DNA from: Lichina pygmaea
Taxonomy: Eukaryota; Ascomycota; Lichinomycetes; Lichinales; Lichinaceae
NCBI GenBank assembly: GCA_963422465.1
Contig: OY730170.1
Span: forward strand, 4,812,379 to 4,876,378
DNA: 64,000 nucleotides
Direction: 5' to 3'
Part shown: one piece after another, positions 20,450 through 31,023 of the stretch
How the letters are laid out: the number at the start of each line of letters is the position of its first letter
Position numbering within the stretch: position 1 is the stretch's first letter
Program-made: the position numbers and the translations under genes
Notes under the pieces: generated by a model
What the model saw: the letters and a program-made list of their open reading frames with translations, nothing else
Database searches by the model: none
Told to the model about the DNA's origin: nothing

Positions 20450-21686
20450 GAATGTCGGTGCTCGAGACAGCCACGGCCAACGCCGGCGCAGCGGCATCGT
20501 CGCAGTCGCGCAAGAAACGGAATCACGTGGCCATCAACGGCAAGGTCTTCCAGCGGGTCAGTTGCATCGGCCGAGGGGGCAGCTCGCGCGTGTACAAGGT
20601 CATGGCGGAGAACGACAACTTCTTGGCGTTCAAGAAGGTCAGCTTCGAGGATGCCGACGAGGCCACCGTGCGCGGCTATAAGGGCGAGATTGACCTGCTG
20701 AAGAAACTGTACCAAGTCGGCCGGGTCATCAACCTGATCGACTGGGAGATTAACGAAGAGAAGCGGTCCCTGAGCATGGTACGCTTTTCTCCACAGAAAG
20801 ATCTCGCGGATCAACGCCCGCAGCACCCCTTTGGTCCAAGAACGATTGCTGACACCCAGCCGATCTACACGCACAGTTGATGGAGTGCGGCGAGATTGAC
20901 TTTGACAAGCTGCTCAAATCGCGCTTGAGCTCCGAGACGGTCAAGTTCGACATCAGCTTCGCGCGCTACTACTGGAAGGAGATGCTCGAGTGCGTGCAGG
21001 CGGTGCACGACTACGGCATCGTGCACACCGACCTCAAGCCGGCCAACTTCCTGCTGGTCAAGGGCCACCTGAAGCTGATCGACTTTGGCATCGCCAGCGC
21101 GATCCAGGACGACACGGTGAACATCTACCGCGAGCATCTCGTCGGCACGAGCAACTTCATCTCGCCCGAGGCCATCACGGACAAGAACGCCAAGAAGGGT
21201 CTTCCGGCGGCGGCGTCGGCCGGGGGCAAGGTGATCAAGCTGGGCAAGCCCAGCGACGTGTGGAGCCTCGGCTGCATTCTGTACCAGATGGTGTACGGCA
21301 AGCCTCCGTTCGCGCACATCACGAACCAGGTGCACCGCATCGCCGTCATCTCGAACGAGAACCACGTCGTCGACTTCCCGCGCACCGCCATGGGCGACGT
21401 GCCCGTGCCGCCCGGTCTCCTGCGCACGCTGCGCGGCAGCATCACCTACGATCCGGACCGCCGCCCCACCATCGCGACCCTGCTCGACCTGTCCGACCCG
21501 TTCCTGTACCCGGACGCCGACCGCGACGACGTCGTCCAGCTCGGCCAGGACGTGCTCGCGCGCATCCTCGCCAACGTCATCAACCACTGCCGCAAGGAGG
21601 GCGTGCCCGCCGACGCCGAACTCGCCGCCTGGCCCGCCGCCTTTTTCGCTCGCATCAAGAAGGCGCAGCGAGAGGAGGGCTTGTGA
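18988..21686 (+). CDS. MPS1: Spindle-checkpoint dual-specificity kinase Mps1/TTK
   Basis: Exons 18988-20778 and 20877-21686 with one 98-bp intron, 866 aa. Residues 1-510 are disordered, Ser/Pro-rich, with the conserved SDDELPEPMKFSALTRALLE block near residue 70 and a poly-Pro run near 475-490. The kinase domain starts at about 512: Gly loop GRGGSSRVYKV, catalytic Lys in FLAFKKV, HTDLKPANFLLV in place of HRD, DFGIAS, activation segment GTSNFISPEAI, DVWSLGCILYQMVYGKPPF. The tail ARILANVINHCRKEGVP, LAAWPAAFFARIKKA is the typical fungal Mps1 C-terminus. The kinase acts at kinetochores in the spindle assembly checkpoint and in spindle-pole duplication. Same strand as PTC7, 655 bp downstream. Confidence 0.95.
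20408..20448 (+). repeat. CCG trinucleotide run (poly-Pro) in MPS1
   Basis: About 13-14 CCG/CCA codons encode a proline run. The antisense and +1 frames show open Gly/Arg/Ala runs, which explains the false frames there. Confidence 0.9.
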
Positions 21687-23008
21687 AATTCTTTTTCTTT
21701 CTTCTTCCTTTCTCCTTCTTTCTCCGTCTCTCCATCTCTTCTTTCTTGCTCCGTCTCTTCTTTCTTCCTCTTGTGTTATCTTTCGCTGGAGGGAGAGATG
21801 CGGATCCTTGGGACTTTTTTTCTCAACGGAGTTTGCTCCTCGAGGGCTGGTACTCGTTGGAAAACCCTCCCCTTCTTTGATTCTTCACCTTTCAGTCTGG
21901 TTTCTCGACCTTGGACAAGTCGACCAGGCCGCTCTTTTGAATGCTTGGATGCCTTAGTCATTCCTCTCCCCTCCTCCTCCTCCTCCTCCTCCTCCTCCTC
22001 CTCCTCTCTCTACGTCTTCTACACCACCACCGACTCCTCCTCTTCCTCCTCGTCTTCCTCGTCCTCCCCATCTCCCCATCTCCCCATCCTCCGCTTTCTT
22101 CACCCCCCTCCTTATTTTCTCTCTCCCACTCACCACCTCCAATCACGCCCACTTGTTCCACCCAAAAAGCGCTACGTGACGCCTGGGCGGCGAAGCAAGG
22201 CGTTTCCATATTGAGCGTTCCAGTCCTTTTGTAATGGTTTTGCCTCTCCCCGGAGAAACGGGAGGATTTCTTTTCCCCTCGTGATAAACCTTTCCGTCAT
22301 CGTCCCCTTGCCCTCGCAACATGACGTCGAGATCTGTTGCCGTATATCGAAACTAGTGCGCGTGTCCTTTTTTTCTTCTTGCGTCTTGGTGTCAGGGCGC
22401 GTTACCTCTCTTTCCTTCCCGACCCGTCCCCTCCTCTCCCCTACGATCTCGTCGACAAAGTTCCCGCATGCGCCCGCCAGCTTCGCCACTGTCCCACGGT
22501 CCTTCTACGAACGCGTTCGCAGAGGACATTTCGGCGTTGGCTCTTTTTTTTCTTGCGGGACAGTGGGCTTCCTCGAAGCAGAACGATTCTTGGACGATGC
22601 TAGAAGCCGGTTCTCTTCTCTGTGGGGATCATCTGTGTATGTTTACTGCGTATATACCATTCCTACTTCTTCTGGTGTGGACGACGTTCCTTCCAACGTC
22701 CATCGCTTTGCGAGGAGTTGCGGTGGTCTACGCAAAGCTTCAAACTAGAAGGGCATGACGAGGTCGCTGCGAGATGGCATGTCACCGGCTGTAAGGGGAA
22801 CAATCAAAAGCCGCTGAAAGCGCGAATCTGATGGTGATTCTGGTCGTGCGCAAGTTGATATCGTTCGACGAATGTCTGTCTCGGTCGACCACGCCACGCT
22901 ACCGACTACCTCAAGCACAGGTACAACACCCCCAGAAACATCGTCCCTCTTGGTCCCATGCACAGCCTCTGGAACCCTCACGGAGCCACTCGGCTCATCA
23001 CCACGCTA
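21687..23008. other. MPS1/bL21m convergent intergenic region with CT-rich tracts
   Basis: Pyrimidine-rich 3' region of MPS1 (TTTCTTCTT tracts, (CTC)n at about 21970-22006, (CTC)n again at about 22035-22075). The rest to 23008 has short frames only. I see no gene. Confidence 0.45.
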
Positions 23009-23710
23009 TCATCGGCCAATCTCCTCCAACGAGTTGATCTTGAGCTCCGCCAGCCGGAGCACGGTATATTTATGTTTGCTCTTGATCCTCTTGACCTTCC
23101 TCTGACGAGGCTTGGTGCGAAGTTCAATCTTCATCGGCTCCGACTCGACCCCGATGACTCTGGCACGGCATTCGAAGAGGCTTTCGTCCACGTAGGGGGC
23201 GCCCTTCAACGTGTAGTCTCGACTCCCGATCATCGACGCCCGGTCCAGCCGCAGCATGTCCCCCGGGACCACGCCGGGCATGTGGAATGGTAGCCGAAGG
23301 ACATCCCCCACGGTGAGCAGGTAGGGGCGAGCGTGGATGTGTATCGTGATGTAGTGCGATTGTTGGGTCTTCAGCAGCGGGAGGAGCGTTCGCAGAGATT
23401 CGTGCGGTGTCGGAGATGGCGTGAGAGACGTTGCCTCTGATCTTGTGGCGATGTTGCGAGAGGACCGTTTTGAGGTGGAGGTTGACAATGGCGATTGAGG
23501 CGTTGCTGGGGGACTGACGGCATATTGAGCAGCGTGATTGGCGATCGGTAGCCCCAGGCCCTCCGCGGCGCTGCCACCATCGCCATCGACAATGGGAGTG
23601 GTCGAGTTGAAGAACCTGCTTCGACTTGGAAGGAGGAACGTCGGCGGTAGTACTGTCGACAGACATCGCGCTTCGGGCAGCGCCCGCGGTAAAATGCGAC
23701 TTATCATCAT
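23009..23710 (-). CDS. MRPL49: Mitochondrial large-subunit ribosomal protein bL21m
   Basis: Single exon, 233 aa from ATG 23710 (a second ATG follows at once). The first 40 residues are basic and hydroxylated (ILPRALPEARCLSTVLPPTF), which suits a matrix-targeting signal. The C-terminal 120 residues carry the bL21 fold signatures: HYITIHIHARPYLLTVGDVL, LPFHMPGVVPGDMLRLD, GAPYVDESLFECRARVIG and a basic KPRQRKVKRIKSKHKYTVLR tail typical of fungal bL21m. Divergent from NSA2, with starts 254 bp apart, so they share a promoter region that holds a strong palindrome (23820-23850). The yeast name is assigned by family. Confidence 0.88.
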   Translation of the reverse strand: MMISRILPRALPEARCLSTVLPPTFLLPSRSRFFNSTTPIVDGDGGSAAEGLGLPIANHAAQYAVSPPATPQSPLSTSTSKRSSRNIATRSEATSLTPSPTPHESLRTLLPLLKTQQSHYITIHIHARPYLLTVGDVLRLPFHMPGVVPGDMLRLDRASMIGSRDYTLKGAPYVDESLFECRARVIGVESEPMKIELRTKPRQRKVKRIKSKHKYTVLRLAELKINSLEEIGR

Positions 23711-23819
23711 GAAAGCATACGCTGTGGAAGCAGGCCGTTGTTGCGAGATTGGACATGCAGTTGCCTCGCGAAGTCTTCGGGGTATGAAAGTTGCTATAAT
23801 GGTCTTTCAAGTCAACTAT

Positions 23820-23850
23820 ACGGTAGGGTACCCGTGCGGTACCCTACCGT
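23820..23850. promoter_or_regulatory. Perfect 13-bp inverted repeat between two ribosome genes
   Basis: Arms ACGGTAGGGTACC and GGTACCCTACCGT are separated by CGTGC. It lies 110 bp upstream of bL21m and 115 bp upstream of NSA2, almost exactly central. It could be a dyad binding site read by both genes or a hairpin. No known factor was recognised. Confidence 0.6.
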
Positions 23851-23964
23851 CCCACTGGGTGCCTGCACGTGCTACTGTACGCATGTATCATCGCCGACAC
23901 TTTCACAGCAAAGACTGCTTGTAGATCCAACAATCAGACGAAGGTTACCTGAGTGCCGGTCATC

Positions 23965-25136
23965 ATGGTAAGCTCACTGCGTGGAATCTACATTGAGAAT
24001 TTTTGCTAACTCTTTGCAGCCTCAGAACGAGTCCGTCTGCCCCGATACCTGCTTCCCACAATCTGGATGCTAACAGGCTCAGATATATCGAACGGTGGCA
24101 GAAGCTCCACGGCCGACGGTACGAGATAGCACGCCGACACTGCGCATTTAGCAACCGACTGTGCTAACAGACATCCTGGCAGACTCGACTACGAGGAACG
24201 CAAGCGGAAGCGGCTGGCCAGAGAAGGTCACCGACAGTCTCAAGATGCGCAGAAACTACATGGCCTACGGGCCAAGTTGTACCAGAAGAAGAGGCATGCG
24301 GAGAAGATCCAGATGAAGAAAAAGATCAAGGCGCACGAGGAGCGCAATGTCAAGTCGGCCAAGCCCAGCGAGCCCTCGTCGACGCCTTTGCCGCAGTATC
24401 TGCTCGATCGATCACAGGCGACCAACGCCAAGGCCTTGTCGAGCGCGATCAAGAACAAACGAGCCGAGAAGGCGGCCAAGTTCAGCGTGCCATTGCCGAA
24501 GGTCAAGGGCATCTCGGAGGAGGAGATGTTCAAGGTGATCAAGACGGGAAAGAAGACGGCCAAGAAGAGCTGGAAGAGAATGATCACGAAGCCGACATTT
24601 GGTGGGGTGTCCTGCGCAATCTCCAGTTCCATCGTTCCGCTGTCGTCCGCCCTGCTAACGGAGGCCTTGAGCCAAGTTGGAAACGACTTCACACGGCGGC
24701 CAGTGAAGTACGAACGGTTCATCCGGCCCATGGGTCTGCGGTACAAACGCGCCAACGTGACCCACCCAGAACTCGGCGTCACGGTGCAGCTGCCCATCAT
24801 CTCAGTCAAGAAGAACCCTCAGAGCCCGATGTACACGCAGTTGGGCGTCCTAACCAAAGGCACGATCATCGAGGTCAACGTCAGCGAGCTCGGGCTCGTC
24901 ACCGCCGGCGGCAAAGTCGTCTGGGGTCGTTGGGCGCAGATTACGAACAGCTGTGAGAATGACGGATGTGTGAATGCGTGAGTGATTTCTCCATATTGCT
25001 AAGGATTTATGAAGTCTTTGCTTTCTCGGATAATTTTTCGACCTCTTCGATGGCTGGCCATGCCCTTTGTCCATCCACCATCATCTTTCGGGTAAGCTAA
25101 TGGTGCCTGTGCCCCTGCAGACTTCTGCTCGTATGA
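23965..25136 (+). CDS. NSA2: Ribosome biogenesis factor Nsa2 (60S)
   Basis: Six exons: 23965-23967 (ATG only), 24020-24030, 24083-24118, 24183-24601, 24677-24977, 25121-25136. The spliced product is 261 aa, exactly the usual family length. It reads [27 protein letters not shown]... and ends [12 protein letters not shown]. Motifs: [71 protein letters not shown]. Nsa2 is an eS8-like nuclear factor needed for 27S pre-rRNA processing in pre-60S particles. The fourth intron (24602-24676, 75 bp) has no stop and keeps frame. The last intron (143 bp) precedes a 16-base final exon. Reading through it would stop after VNA. Confidence 0.95.
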
Positions 25137-25799
25137 CATGCCTCTTCCGATGACTTTTCCCCCCTTCGTTTCTGCATTCTGGACATCCAGCAGCATCCTT
25201 TTTCCCTTTCCCATGGGTTATGACCATTCAGACTTTTGCATCGATCGACCTCGGGCGTTCTGCTGGTATTGGCGGTGTTCGGCTGCTCTGTGGAAAACCC
25301 CCATCGCCCTTCCCGCAGAGCCATCGTACTCACTGCACGAGGCACCGTACTTCTACAAGACTCCATCATCTATTCTCAGTAGAAGCAGAGAGATCCACTT
25401 TACGCAACGTCCCACCACCTTTCACCCTTCTCCTTCGTTGCACTGATCCAAGTGTTCCGATGCTTCGGTTTCCTTCCGCTTGTACAGATTCTTGTGTTTT
25501 GACGATGTGGTTGCTTTACTTCTGGTCCACCGTTGAGATTTTTATCGTTGATATTTTCATCGGTTGTCTCTTTTTCAAACCCCCCCCACCCCCCTCCCCA
25601 TTCGAGATATCTTGAACGAGCCCGGTCACGGACAACACCGGCTCTTTCTTATCGTTCGTTTGATCGTGTAGTTTGTGGAAAGACTGAAAAAGGGGGCAAA
25701 CAGGGCTAGGGTGTCGAAAAGGGTTCGACGGATAGACAAATGGGAAGGAAATGAAAGGAGTCGCTCGTCATCCTTCACGGTCCTCTTCCACCCTCCTCC

Positions 25800-25886
25800 A
25801 CACTCCTCGACCTCGCCCTCGACCTCGCCCTCGACCTCATGCCCTCGACCTCGCCCTCGACCTCATGCCCTCGACCTCATGCCCTC
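25800..25886 (+). repeat. Short minisatellite (CCTCGACCTCGCC / CCTCGACCTCATGCC units)
   Basis: About seven units of 12-15 bp alternate two variants, CTCGACCTCGCC and CTCGACCTCATGCC. Confidence 0.85.
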
Positions 25887-26239
25887 CCGTCCCTAAACCT
25901 AGGATAAGCACACGATGTACTAGGACGACGAGCCAAGCTTGAAGCGTCCACGAACAGAAGACCACAAAGAGAAAACGCCCTTCGTACGGCCCTACATGCT
26001 CTTCGCTTTCGTTGTGGGGCAAGTGCGCGTGCTCAGAAATCTTTGGCCTCCTTTGGACACTGGGGATTGAGGGGCGCGGTGAAAGATGCAAGGGTGGGAG
26101 GATGCGGAGATGCGCGTATGTGACAGGAAGGGGATGGGTCGTACAGAATTTTTCCGTCTAATCTGACACAAGAGAGCTAGCTTCAGAGTTCAGAGTAGGG
26201 GGAAGAAAAGAGCTACCGTGGCTTCTCGGACAGCAAGAA

Positions 26240-26258
26240 CCCCCCCCCCCCCCCCCCC
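26240..26258 (+). repeat. Poly-C run (19 C)
   Basis: Nineteen consecutive C residues in the CSN4 3' flank. It mirrors the poly-G run at 10121-10144. Confidence 0.95.
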
Positions 26259-26424
26259 GAAAATGCATGAGCGTTGAGAAAATCTGGTGAAAGACGGTTT
26301 TGGGGGAAAATGGTGACTTCAGGGCGGAGAGAGGAGAAAGGGAAGGGGGAGAGGAGACCGACGCAGAGAGGTTTTAAACGATGATGTTTTCGGCAGCGAA
26401 TTCCTATTCGAAAACGACAGAGGG

Positions 26425-27824
26425 TCAGTCCGAGTCGTCTTTCATCCCTCGTTTACCTGTCTTTGTGTATGTCTAGTGGGAAAGAGAGTTGGGACGGCGG
26501 TGGTGCGGACCAAGAAGATGCGAGCAAACAGAGAGGACGGCAGATTACGGATACGTACTGGGAACTCGATCATCATTGCGCCTGATACCTTCTCGACTTC
26601 CAAGGCCAGCACTTGCACGGCCACGTCCCACTTCCAGAGAGCGCTGGCTGCCGCGCCGTGGTTCAACCAAGCCGGTTGCGTCTTGGCGTTGCCATCGGGC
26701 GCGGCGTGACCGTCGACAGCAGCGGCGCCGACGAAGTGGATCGTGCCGTCCACCTGGTCGATCCAGCCCGTCAATCTGCCCTGCTCGATCATTTGCGCGG
26801 CAAAGTCTTCTGCCTTCCGCGGTGACTGGCCGAGGAGGGCGCCGAGCTCGTCGAAGCGAATGTCCTCGTACACCTTGGACGCTCCGACGAGATTGTGTTC
26901 CGTGACGGCCTTCTCGAGCACTGTCAGCCCGTCGGCGGTACGCGCCAGCTGGTGCTCAGCCAAGGTCGACGCGAAACTCTCGACCTCGGCCGGGGTGATC
27001 AGCCGGTCGAGGAACATCTTCTCGAGGATGCCGTACTCGGGAATCTGAGAGGCGCGTCCGTCCTTGTAGAGCCGCGCGAGGAATCGGGATCGTTGGGGGC
27101 CGGCCGGCGCAAGGACGGTGCACTTGATGGCCGACGACAGCGCCCTCATGCGCTCCTCGTCGACGACGACGGCCGAGAAGCTCAGGTCGTGGTACTCGCG
27201 CGAGGCGTCGAGGAATTTCCGCTGGGCGTCCAGGATCCGGGCGTGCGAGAGCTGGTACATCAGCTTGAGTTCGCGGTCGTCGCAAAGATGTAGGAGCGCC
27301 TTGGCCCTGTTGAGATACACGTCGGCGTCCAGGGTGTTGTCGTCCTCGAGGTAGTTCCGGACGATGCGGATCAGCAGTCTCAGCTTGTAGTCGTTGTTGA
27401 TGGTCCGCTGGGAGGACTCCAACGGGACACCTTGCAGGACCTTTGCCGCGGCCGAGTGGTCTCCGGAAGACTCGTAGGCGTGCGCGAGAGTGTCCCGGAC
27501 GCAGGCATCTTGCTCCTCGAACGAGACGACGCGAGACTGTTGGAGCTCCAACGCATGCTGTCCGACGGCGATGACGACCTCAGGATCGCGGATGGCTCCC
27601 AAAGCCCCAACCAGGTAGCCGAGCAGCTCCCGTGACAGAATTATTCCGAGCGATTCGCCCAGGATGGCATCCAGGAACGTCTTGAGATCGGCAGTCAACT
27701 GAGCGCCCGACTCGTGCTTGACGATCTGCTGCAGGAGGTCGGCGTAGGCCGAGGCCTTGGCCGAAGCCGACGTTGAGGACGACTGCAGTTTGGACAGCTG
27801 TTCGGATATGGCTGGACTAGCCAT
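26425..27824 (-). CDS. CSN4: COP9 signalosome subunit 4
   Basis: Two exons on the minus strand: 27824-26559 and 26472-26425, with an 86-bp intron (donor GTACGT, acceptor CTAG). Product 437 aa. ATG 27824 gives MASPAISEQLSKLQ, the usual fungal start. An in-frame ATG 57 bp upstream is less likely. The N-terminal two thirds are TPR-like helices (LLRIVRNYLEDDNTLDADVY, YLNRAKALL, MYQLSHARILDAQRKFLDAS). The PCI domain lies at about 300-390 (MFLDRLITPAEVESFA, LTVLEKAVTEHNLVGASKVYE, TGWIDQVDGTIHF). Csn4 helps hold Csn5/Csn6, and the complex removes Nedd8 from cullins. In filamentous fungi it is needed for development. The last exon gives a charged tail ending MKDDSD. That acceptor choice is the least certain point. 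Confidence 0.92.
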
Positions 27825-28201
27825 CGTGGGGGAATCCGGATGAGAATGGCCTTGTTCGCGATGTGCCAGGTAAGGTCTCATCTGACATCGACTTGCATGG
27901 CCTGAGCCCGCCGTACAGTACGTACTACGTACGTACGTTACGTGCAGGGTCGTCGCATGTGATGCACGTCAATCGCGGCTAAATAGAACTTAGAGGGCGC
28001 TTACCTCGGCTAACTTTGACGTGATAGACGAACGCGGGCAAGGGCCCGATACAATTACTCCAGTACATACGTACGTGTACTTCTCATTGTTTGATCCAAT
28101 GACGCATGTTCCATGCCAGCAACCACTCATCACATCGCCGCCATTTCAGTGCTCTCACCCTTCTTCATGTCTAGGAGGTGATCTTCTCGATCTTTCTAGC
28201 A
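27825..28201. promoter_or_regulatory. Divergent promoter region CSN4/TFG2 with TACGTA palindromes
   Basis: 377 bp. Contains overlapping TACGTA units at about 27917-27942 (TACGTACTACGTACGTACG then TTACGTG) and again at 28064-28079 (ATACGTACGTGTAC). Self-complementary runs like these also occur in other intergenic parts of the window. Confidence 0.4.
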
Positions 28202-29629
28202 ATGAACGGTGCCAAGGTTCCTTCCGTCAAGGTCGACCTCGACGAGTCCCGGATCAAATCTGAGCCAGGCTCTCTGGGCGCATCGCCCGCGGCGTTGTCA
28301 GATGACGACATCTACGAGGACACGGGTGATCTAGACTTCTCACAGGCTCAGATCGTCTGGCTGATGAGATTGCCGCCGTCGCTGTGGCAGAACTGGTCGT
28401 CGCTCGATGACGACGAGCGGATCGAGCTGGGCACCGTTCGAGTCGAGGATCTCGGACAGGATGCGAAGGGCGATTCGAAGCAAAAGGTCAGCCTCCCCTC
28501 GACTGGCTCTTGCGCGATCCGGATGAGCTGTTTCTGACCGGATGCGTTCTAGATGACGCTGCTGCTGAACAATGCGACGAAAGCCAACAAGAACATCCCG
28601 AAAGAGTATCGCATGAACGTCACCAACAGCAAGTCCTCGAACGTCTACATCTTCTCCGAGAAGGACCCGCCGAAGAGCAACAAGCTCAAGACGGGGCAAC
28701 GACCTGGAAATGGAGCAGAAGCGGGATCGGGGTCGAAGAAGCCGACACCTCACAATCGCCAAGACGGTATCAGGAAGCCCAAGTGGGACAGATTCAAGCG
28801 GTGGCAGCCATTCTATCGCAGGTCTATTCCTAGTGAGATGATCTTGTCGTGCACGGGCGACGGCAGCTACGCTGACACGACTCTGCTGCAGAACAGACGG
28901 CACTGGCAGGCATCGTGAAGCACGAGATCAACTGTCTCCCCGTTGAGAATGCCGAATATGCCCGGATCATGGCCCAGCGGAATGCAGAAGCGTCGAAACC
29001 GAAGCGAGAGACCAAGTTCCTGGGCGATCTCGGTGTGCATCAAGCGAATCTGCTGGCACCTGGCACCCTTGGCAGCAACGCCAGCTTTGCGGACTTTATC
29101 GTGAGTGTCTTCCCCTTTCGCCTCCCGGCGGCACAAAGACGATGACGGTAGGTCGGCTGACAAACCTTTCTCCCTCTCTCGCCCCTCTTAGCGCACCGGA
29201 GCTCCGCCACGTGCGCAGAAGCAGGAACAGAAGGCGGCGCGGATCCCGCAGAACGAGCTGCTGGATCTGATCTACGACTGCTTCCGGCGGTACAAATTCT
29301 GGTCGCTGAAGGCGCTCAAGGACGAGCTGAACCAGCCCGAAGCCTACCTCAAGCAGACGCTCGAGATGATCGCCGATCTGGTCAAGACGGGCCGCTTCGC
29401 CAACACCTGGACGCTCAAGCCCGAGAACAAGATCGAGCTCTACGACGCCGCCGTCGAGGGCAAGGACGAACTCGCGCCCGACGCCGGTCCCGGGTCCGCG
29501 TCCGGCTTCGGCTACGACGGCGCCGACGACGGCGGGCTCGAGAGCGGGGTCGGAGGTGGGCTCGGGGACGACTACGACGAGGACGACGACGACGAGAACA
29601 TCAGGATGGAGGATGTTCTTCCGGGGTGA
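28202..29629 (+). CDS. TFG2: TFIIF beta subunit (RAP30/Tfg2)
   Basis: Exons 28202-28486, 28553-28832, 28892-29100, 29192-29629 (introns 66, 59 and 91 bp). Product 403 aa. N-terminal dimerisation part: DLDFSQAQIVWLMRLPPSLW, QNWSSLDDDERIELGTVRVE, then IPKEYRMNVTNSKSSNVYIF. Middle: AGIVKHEINCLPVEN and YARIMAQRNAEA. The C-terminal winged helix is PQNELLDLIYDCFRRYKFWS, LKALKDELNQPEAYLKQTLE. This subunit binds RNA polymerase II and promoter DNA and helps start-site selection. The tail is Asp/Glu/Gly-rich (DDYDEDDDDENIRMEDVLPG). A basic low-complexity insert (residues about 135-165) is fungal style. Confidence 0.93.
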
Positions 29630-30215
29630 CATCTTCTGGCACTCCCTCTCCTTCCTCATCTTCTCCCTTTCTCTCCCTTACATTTGGTCTTCCGATTTTC
29701 CCCTGCACAACACCTTGGCCATGCTACACACTAAATCCTCTTGCCCATCGCTGGGCCCTCCCTTCACTCCACGAGATCCCTCCCCACTCCCTTTTCTCCT
29801 GTCACTCAAATCTGTTTTCGATATCCCATCTCACCACCCAATAAGCCGCCGGCATGTCCTCCGGCCGGCATATCACGGCTACGGAGGGCGATAGTCAGCA
29901 GAGGCATTCGTATCTGGATTCGAAGCTTGCTCTTCTCCGAGACAGTGAGCGGACCGTCACCGCTCCCAGGAACAACATGGCGAGGAAAAGAATTCCATGT
30001 TGCGTGCTTTTTGTGTGCGTCGGTGACACTTTGTGATTCTTGGCGCATCTCTTCAGCCGGGGGCGCCTTTGTATTTGCCGTACGCTCGTACAGCCCCTTC
30101 TTTCCTCCTCTTCTCCTCTCTTCGTTCCATCAAATCTTCCATCCTCCTCTTTTCCACCGCCAAGGAACTGAGTGTTTTTCTCGAGTAGTAGTAATACACC
30201 TCATATCTAAAACAC
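29630..30215. other. TFG2 3' region, no gene seen
   Basis: Pyrimidine-rich untranslated-type sequence with short frames only. Confidence 0.45.
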
Positions 30216-30635
30216 GGGGTGGCATGGTGTAGTGGGAAGCTGGTGAGAGTTTACCACTATGTGGCACCTGTGACATGGAAGTAGCACTGTCAGGTCTGGA
30301 GAACCTGACCAAACTGGTCATCAATTTGAATCTGAACCACTCAATATTCTACCACTACAACTCTGAGGTTCATAAGTTGTCTAGATTGTACGGAACTACT
30401 CCTTGCAAGATGTACGGAGAACCTTCCAGAGATGGCTCACTCAACATCTGTCAAGATCCACAAACCCTTGCTACTGTAGTTTTCCTATTTCCCCTACAGG
30501 GTTTGGGGGTTTCCCACAGTATGTACATAAAGTGTGCAATGAATGCACGAGGTCCCGAGCCGAAAATCTACAAGTGAAAAATCTTTAGAAGACCTGCATG
30601 GCTCAACAGATGAATTGGTGTAAGAACAGAATCAA
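30216..30635 (+). mobile_element. SINE copy 1 (old)
   Basis: About 420 bp that align along their whole length with the minus strand of the SINE at 60018-60450. Shared segments include GGCATGGTGTAG.GGGAAGCT then GGTGAGAGTTT, CAGG.CTGGAGAACCTGAC, TTTGAATCTGA.CCAC, TCTGTCAAGATCCACAAA.CC and TTTTCCTATTTCCC.ACAG. It ends TGCATGGCTCAACAGATGAA, then TTGGTGTAAGAACAGAATCAA, akin to the LINE 3' end. No clear target duplication is left, so it is old. It lies between TFG2 and the NmrA-like gene. Confidence 0.8.
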
Positions 30636-30974
30636 GGCATCTACAGTACAATACAAGATACTGACGACACTGTGCCTTGGGTCTTTTCTTCAGCGACAAC
30701 CCATTTGGGATTCACGTCACCCTGACTCGTCCGTAGTTTACGTAGTTTACATCCGAGGAGCACGGCCATGTCGATCGGTCCCGTTCTCTGCTGTTGGGAT
30801 CTTCTTGCTTCGTGCAAGAGCCGTCTAGTAGGGGGTCTCGAGGGCTCTGGAGGGACTTTGTCTACCCTGGTCCAGCTATCCTTTCAGATCATCAGGACTC
30901 AGCTGCGCAGGGGCTACCATCACCTGTTCATCACGCAAGCGCTGCCAGACGTGAGATGCCACGCAGGACGCATT

Positions 30975-31023
<49 letters not shown>

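Larger units (their letters stand above)
25137..26424. other. Convergent 3' region of NSA2 and CSN4
   Basis: 1.29 kb without a recognised gene. Holds a minisatellite at 25800-25886 and a poly-C run at 26240-26258. Frames here are short and begin at non-ATG codons. Confidence 0.5.

Noticed and set aside
20107-20874. 255-codon antisense frame and 259-codon +1 frame over MPS1
   Set aside because: Arg/Gly-rich shadows of the MPS1 exon, caused by the CCG run and high GC3. The MPS1 frame carries the conserved kinase motifs.
20865-21880. Long frames of 240 and 296 codons overlapping the MPS1 kinase exon
   Set aside because: Shadow frames of a GC3-rich exon. No domain recognised, and they run through the intron or past the MPS1 stop.
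26956-27293. Frames of 109-132 codons inside CSN4
   Set aside because: Shadows of the CSN4 coding exon in other frames.
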